In this document: one piece after another, positions 61,724 to 64,000 of the stretch
Layout: each line of letters begins with the position of its first letter
Position numbering within the stretch: position 1 is the stretch's first letter
Origin: Anaerolineae bacterium
GTDB taxonomy: Bacteria; Chloroflexota; Anaerolineae; DRVO01
Direction of reading: 5' to 3'
Assembly (NCBI GenBank): GCA_013178015.1
Contig: JABLXR010000016.1
Location: 59,906 to 123,905, forward strand
DNA: 64,000 nt
Translations under genes and position numbers: made by a program
Notes under the pieces: model-generated
Told to the model about the DNA's origin: nothing
Databases searched by the model: none
The model's input: the letters and a program-made list of their open reading frames with translations, nothing else

Positions 61724-63898
61724 CTACCCCTGCCGGTCGCTCTCACGGACCACCTCGTTCGCCTCTTGGGTCCCGCCCACGTAGTCGCTGCGCACCCCGC
61801 CCAGAATCGCCCTCAGGACTGCCAGTACTTCCGCGTCTTGGAGCCCGCTTCTCTTGAGCAGACGGATCTCTCGTGCCCGATCGCTTGACGCCGTTGATGT
61901 AGCCCCCGTGACCGCCACGATGGGTATCTCTCCCATTCCAGCCTCAGCCCTGATCTGCCGGGCCAACGCCATGCCGTCCATCGGCTGCATCACCATGTCC
62001 ATGAGCACTACATCCGGCCGGGAGTGAGCCAGCTTGCTCAGAGCGCCTTCGCCGTTGTAGGCCCACTGCACCTCGTACGGGGCATCCGAGGAAGCGACCA
62101 TGCGTCGCACCAGCTGCACGAACCCCGGATCATCGTCTACCACTAAAATGGAGCCCCGTGGCACGAAGCGCCTGACCGCCCCCAGAAGCTCCTCGGCCGA
62201 GACCGGCTTGCTGAGGAGAGCGTCAAACACGCTGTCGTGCGAGGGCGTGCGCAGAGCGGGCAGATCGAGCAGCACCACCGGCACCCCGGCAGGAACCCGC
62301 GAGGCCAGCTCGGCCCCATCGGGAGCGCAGTTGATGAGAACGGCCGCAGGGTGGTGCGTGTCCAGAAGGGCCTGCATCTCATTCACGTCCGAGGCCACCA
62401 GAGTCTCCCATCCTTCGAGGTGCCGCCCGAGATAGGTGGCGGCATCCTCGGAGAGATCAGGATTGAATAGGAGCAGCTTGCCGCTGCGGGTGCCGCGTGG
62501 AGCCGAGGCCGTGGTCCCCCGCAGGCGCGATACCCGCTTCTCCGACAGCGGGAGAGTGAAGCGGAACACCGATCCCTGCCCTACTTCGCTCTCGGCCCAG
62601 ATCCTCCCCCCGTGGAGGTTCACAAAGCGCTTGGCCACGGCCAGACCCAGGCCCTTGCCACCGCGCGCTTCCCGTCCTTCGGCGTGCCGGAACTCCTCGA
62701 ACACGGCCTCCACCTCGTGCGGAGGAATGCCCACTCCCGTGTCGGCCACCGACACGGTCACCTCCTCGGCCGAGCACTCCGCCGTCACCGTGATCTCACC
62801 CTCGTCCGTGAAGCGGATGGCGTTGCTCAGGAGGTTGAGCAGCACCTGTCGTATCCGCGTTCTGTCCACCGACAGGAGAGGCAGGTTCTCGGGCAGTCGC
62901 ACCACCAGGCTCACGGGCCGCTCGCCCAACAGGCGCTCCGCCAGGACACAGGTCTCCCGGATGACGGCCACCAAGTCCGTCATCTCGCGCTTCACCGGCA
63001 TCTCCAGCGCGTCTATCCGCGCCAGTTCCAGAATGTCGTCCACCAACTCCGTTATGTACCGGGCGCTGCGCCAGATCTCAGCCACGTCCCTCCGGAGCAT
63101 CTGCGGCCACTCCTCCAGCCCATACACCTCGGGAGTGCGGTGAATGATGTCCGCGAATCCTAGGATGATGTTGAGAGGCGTGCGCAGCTCGTGGCTGACG
63201 GAGGCGGCGAATTCCTCTTTGAGCCGCCTAGCCTCGTCCGCCTCCTGCTGGGCCAGGGCCAGCTCGCGGTTGGTGCGCCCCAGCAGCTGGTAGGCCAGAC
63301 GGAGCTGGGCCAGGGCGTTGTTCAGCTCGCCTTGCCGGTCCCGCAACTCCTCAGCCAGGTAAGTGGCCTCTGCACTTCGCTGCCAGGACCACTCGATGAT
63401 GCTCTCCCTCGGGCGCAGGACGGCGTAAAGGGCAAGGCCGACCGTCGCCACCTGCAGGGCGGCCCCGGCCCCCATCCCACCCCCCGAGGGCCAGAAGCCG
63501 AGAACCACCGCAGCCACAGCGCCCACCGCTAGGCCCGCCCCCGCGCTGACGGTACCGGCTACTACCAGGCCGGGCATCACGGCCAGCGGCGCTACCGCCT
63601 GCCATTCCAGTTCCCCGGCCAGCACGGGGAGGGCCGCCGCCGAGGCGACGGCCAGAGCCAGCCCGACCGATAGGGGACGCCTCGCCCCGAAGCGAAAGCC
63701 CAGCCCCCCGAGCAGCGCCGACGAGGTGGCGATCGCCAGCAGTACCAGGTTGGGTCGCTGCTGGAACAGCAACTCCCACCACCACAGGAGCGAGGCTCCG
63801 CCCAGGCAGGCGGCCAGGCCCCTCACCGTGCGCTCCCGTATCTCGCGCTGGTTAACCAGTCCGATCTGCCTGACCCTATCGCTCCTAGCGCCGGCCAT
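61724..63898 (-). CDS. Hybrid histidine kinase with two receivers
   Basis: A 724-aa membrane protein. Six or so TM segments (residues ~30-160), coiled-coil 190-225, HisKA with His236 (ASVSHELRTPLN), ATPase N box LLNLLSNAIRF, G1 VADTGVGIP, G2 GKGLGLAV. Receiver 1 (~474-577) has Asn523 (VLINCAPD) in place of the phosphoacceptor Asp; receiver 2 (~583-) has Asp634 (VLMDMVMQ). ATG 63898 has GGGGGAG upstream. Its phospho-partner may be the adjacent convergent HTH-receiver protein. Confidence 0.88.
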   Translation of the reverse strand: MAGARSDRVRQIGLVNQREIRERTVRGLAACLGGASLLWWWELLFQQRPNLVLLAIATSSALLGGLGFRFGARRPLSVGLALAVASAAALPVLAGELEWQAVAPLAVMPGLVVAGTVSAGAGLAVGAVAAVVLGFWPSGGGMGAGAALQVATVGLALYAVLRPRESIIEWSWQRSAEATYLAEELRDRQGELNNALAQLRLAYQLLGRTNRELALAQQEADEARRLKEEFAASVSHELRTPLNIILGFADIIHRTPEVYGLEEWPQMLRRDVAEIWRSARYITELVDDILELARIDALEMPVKREMTDLVAVIRETCVLAERLLGERPVSLVVRLPENLPLLSVDRTRIRQVLLNLLSNAIRFTDEGEITVTAECSAEEVTVSVADTGVGIPPHEVEAVFEEFRHAEGREARGGKGLGLAVAKRFVNLHGGRIWAESEVGQGSVFRFTLPLSEKRVSRLRGTTASAPRGTRSGKLLLFNPDLSEDAATYLGRHLEGWETLVASDVNEMQALLDTHHPAAVLINCAPDGAELASRVPAGVPVVLLDLPALRTPSHDSVFDALLSKPVSAEELLGAVRRFVPRGSILVVDDDPGFVQLVRRMVASSDAPYEVQWAYNGEGALSKLAHSRPDVVLMDMVMQPMDGMALARQIRAEAGMGEIPIVAVTGATSTASSDRAREIRLLKRSGLQDAEVLAVLRAILGGVRSDYVGGTQEANEVVRESDRQG

Positions 63899-63956
63899 AT
63901 TCTCCCCCACAGCACATCTGGCCTGGGTCAAGTATAGCACCGCGCCGCCCGCGAGG

Positions 63957-63994
63957 CGGAGAGGGGGAGACACGGAGACGCGGAGAGGGGGAGA
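63957..63994. repeat. Short tandem purine repeat
   Basis: CGGAGAGGGGGAGA occurs at 63957-63970 and 63981-63994, a 24-bp period, with the second followed by TGGGGA at the window edge; the array may continue. Confidence 0.5.
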
Positions 63995-64000
63995 TGGGGA

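Noticed and set aside
1-64000. tRNA genes, transposases or prophage genes
   Set aside because: I found no cloverleaf-like TTCGANTC segment in any gap and no protein with transposase or phage motifs. Dispersed repeats are the only mobile-like signals.

Overview
The window is 64 kb of dense, high-GC bacterial chromosome. It has no rRNA or tRNA gene, CRISPR array, transposase or phage gene that I could see. Four things point to a Chloroflexota (Anaerolineae-like) genome, and this placement is an inference: an 11-gene nuo cluster without the NADH module, several URO-D-like proteins inside sugar-type gene neighbourhoods, two carbohydrate ABC importers whose binding proteins carry Tat-plus-lipobox leaders and TPTP/VEKVVE spacers, and many dispersed palindromic intergenic repeats.

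Layout. 46-3181: replication and housekeeping block (dnaN, recF, convergent rsmG). 3227-12233: an EamA transporter, then DUF362, PHP and two URO-D-like genes, then a TIM-barrel hydrolase and two sugar-phosphate isomerase-like proteins, with an rsgA remnant between. 12268-18042: AlkD-like glycosylase, a small predicted beta-helical membrane protein, gamma-glutamyltransferase, and a tightly overlapping methyltransferase-Nudix-GNAT-methyltransferase operon. 18119-26498: inositol-3-phosphate synthase, a degenerate receiver, a two-HTH protein, a phosphoesterase, proS, an MBL hydrolase, and a coupled tgt-uppP-PBP-like chain. 26637-36845 (minus): nuoABCDHIJKLMN, a Complex I without nuoE, nuoF and nuoG. 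37429-44386 (minus): cell-surface and secretion locus. 44912-51332: a third URO-D-like gene, then a CUT1-type ABC importer with a Gfo/Idh oxidoreductase and a glycerophosphodiesterase. 52028-60286 (minus): a second ABC importer in line with an esterase, a nitrilase-family amidase, a class III aminotransferase and two TIM-barrel hydrolases. 60505-63898: a convergent pair of two-component proteins (an HTH/ATPase-like/receiver protein and a hybrid histidine kinase with one dead and one live receiver).

The most interesting part is 38965-44386. A small secreted protein, an S26B (SipW/archaeal-type) signal peptidase fused to a DUF5305-like ectodomain, and a large Pro/Thr-rich secreted protein lie in one apparent operon. 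Both secreted proteins share the same signature just after the predicted cleavage site. An OmpR-type regulator lies immediately upstream. The regulator gene and the secreted-protein operon each have a candidate promoter with a direct-repeat operator in the same geometry (67 bp from operator start to the end of the -10 box in both). I read this as a dedicated, self-regulated secretion or surface-matrix module, loosely analogous to SipW-TasA but with different proteins.

Start codons were refined using Shine-Dalgarno sequences and gene overlaps. Promoter and operator calls are by eye. Family names come from motif recognition, not from database searches.
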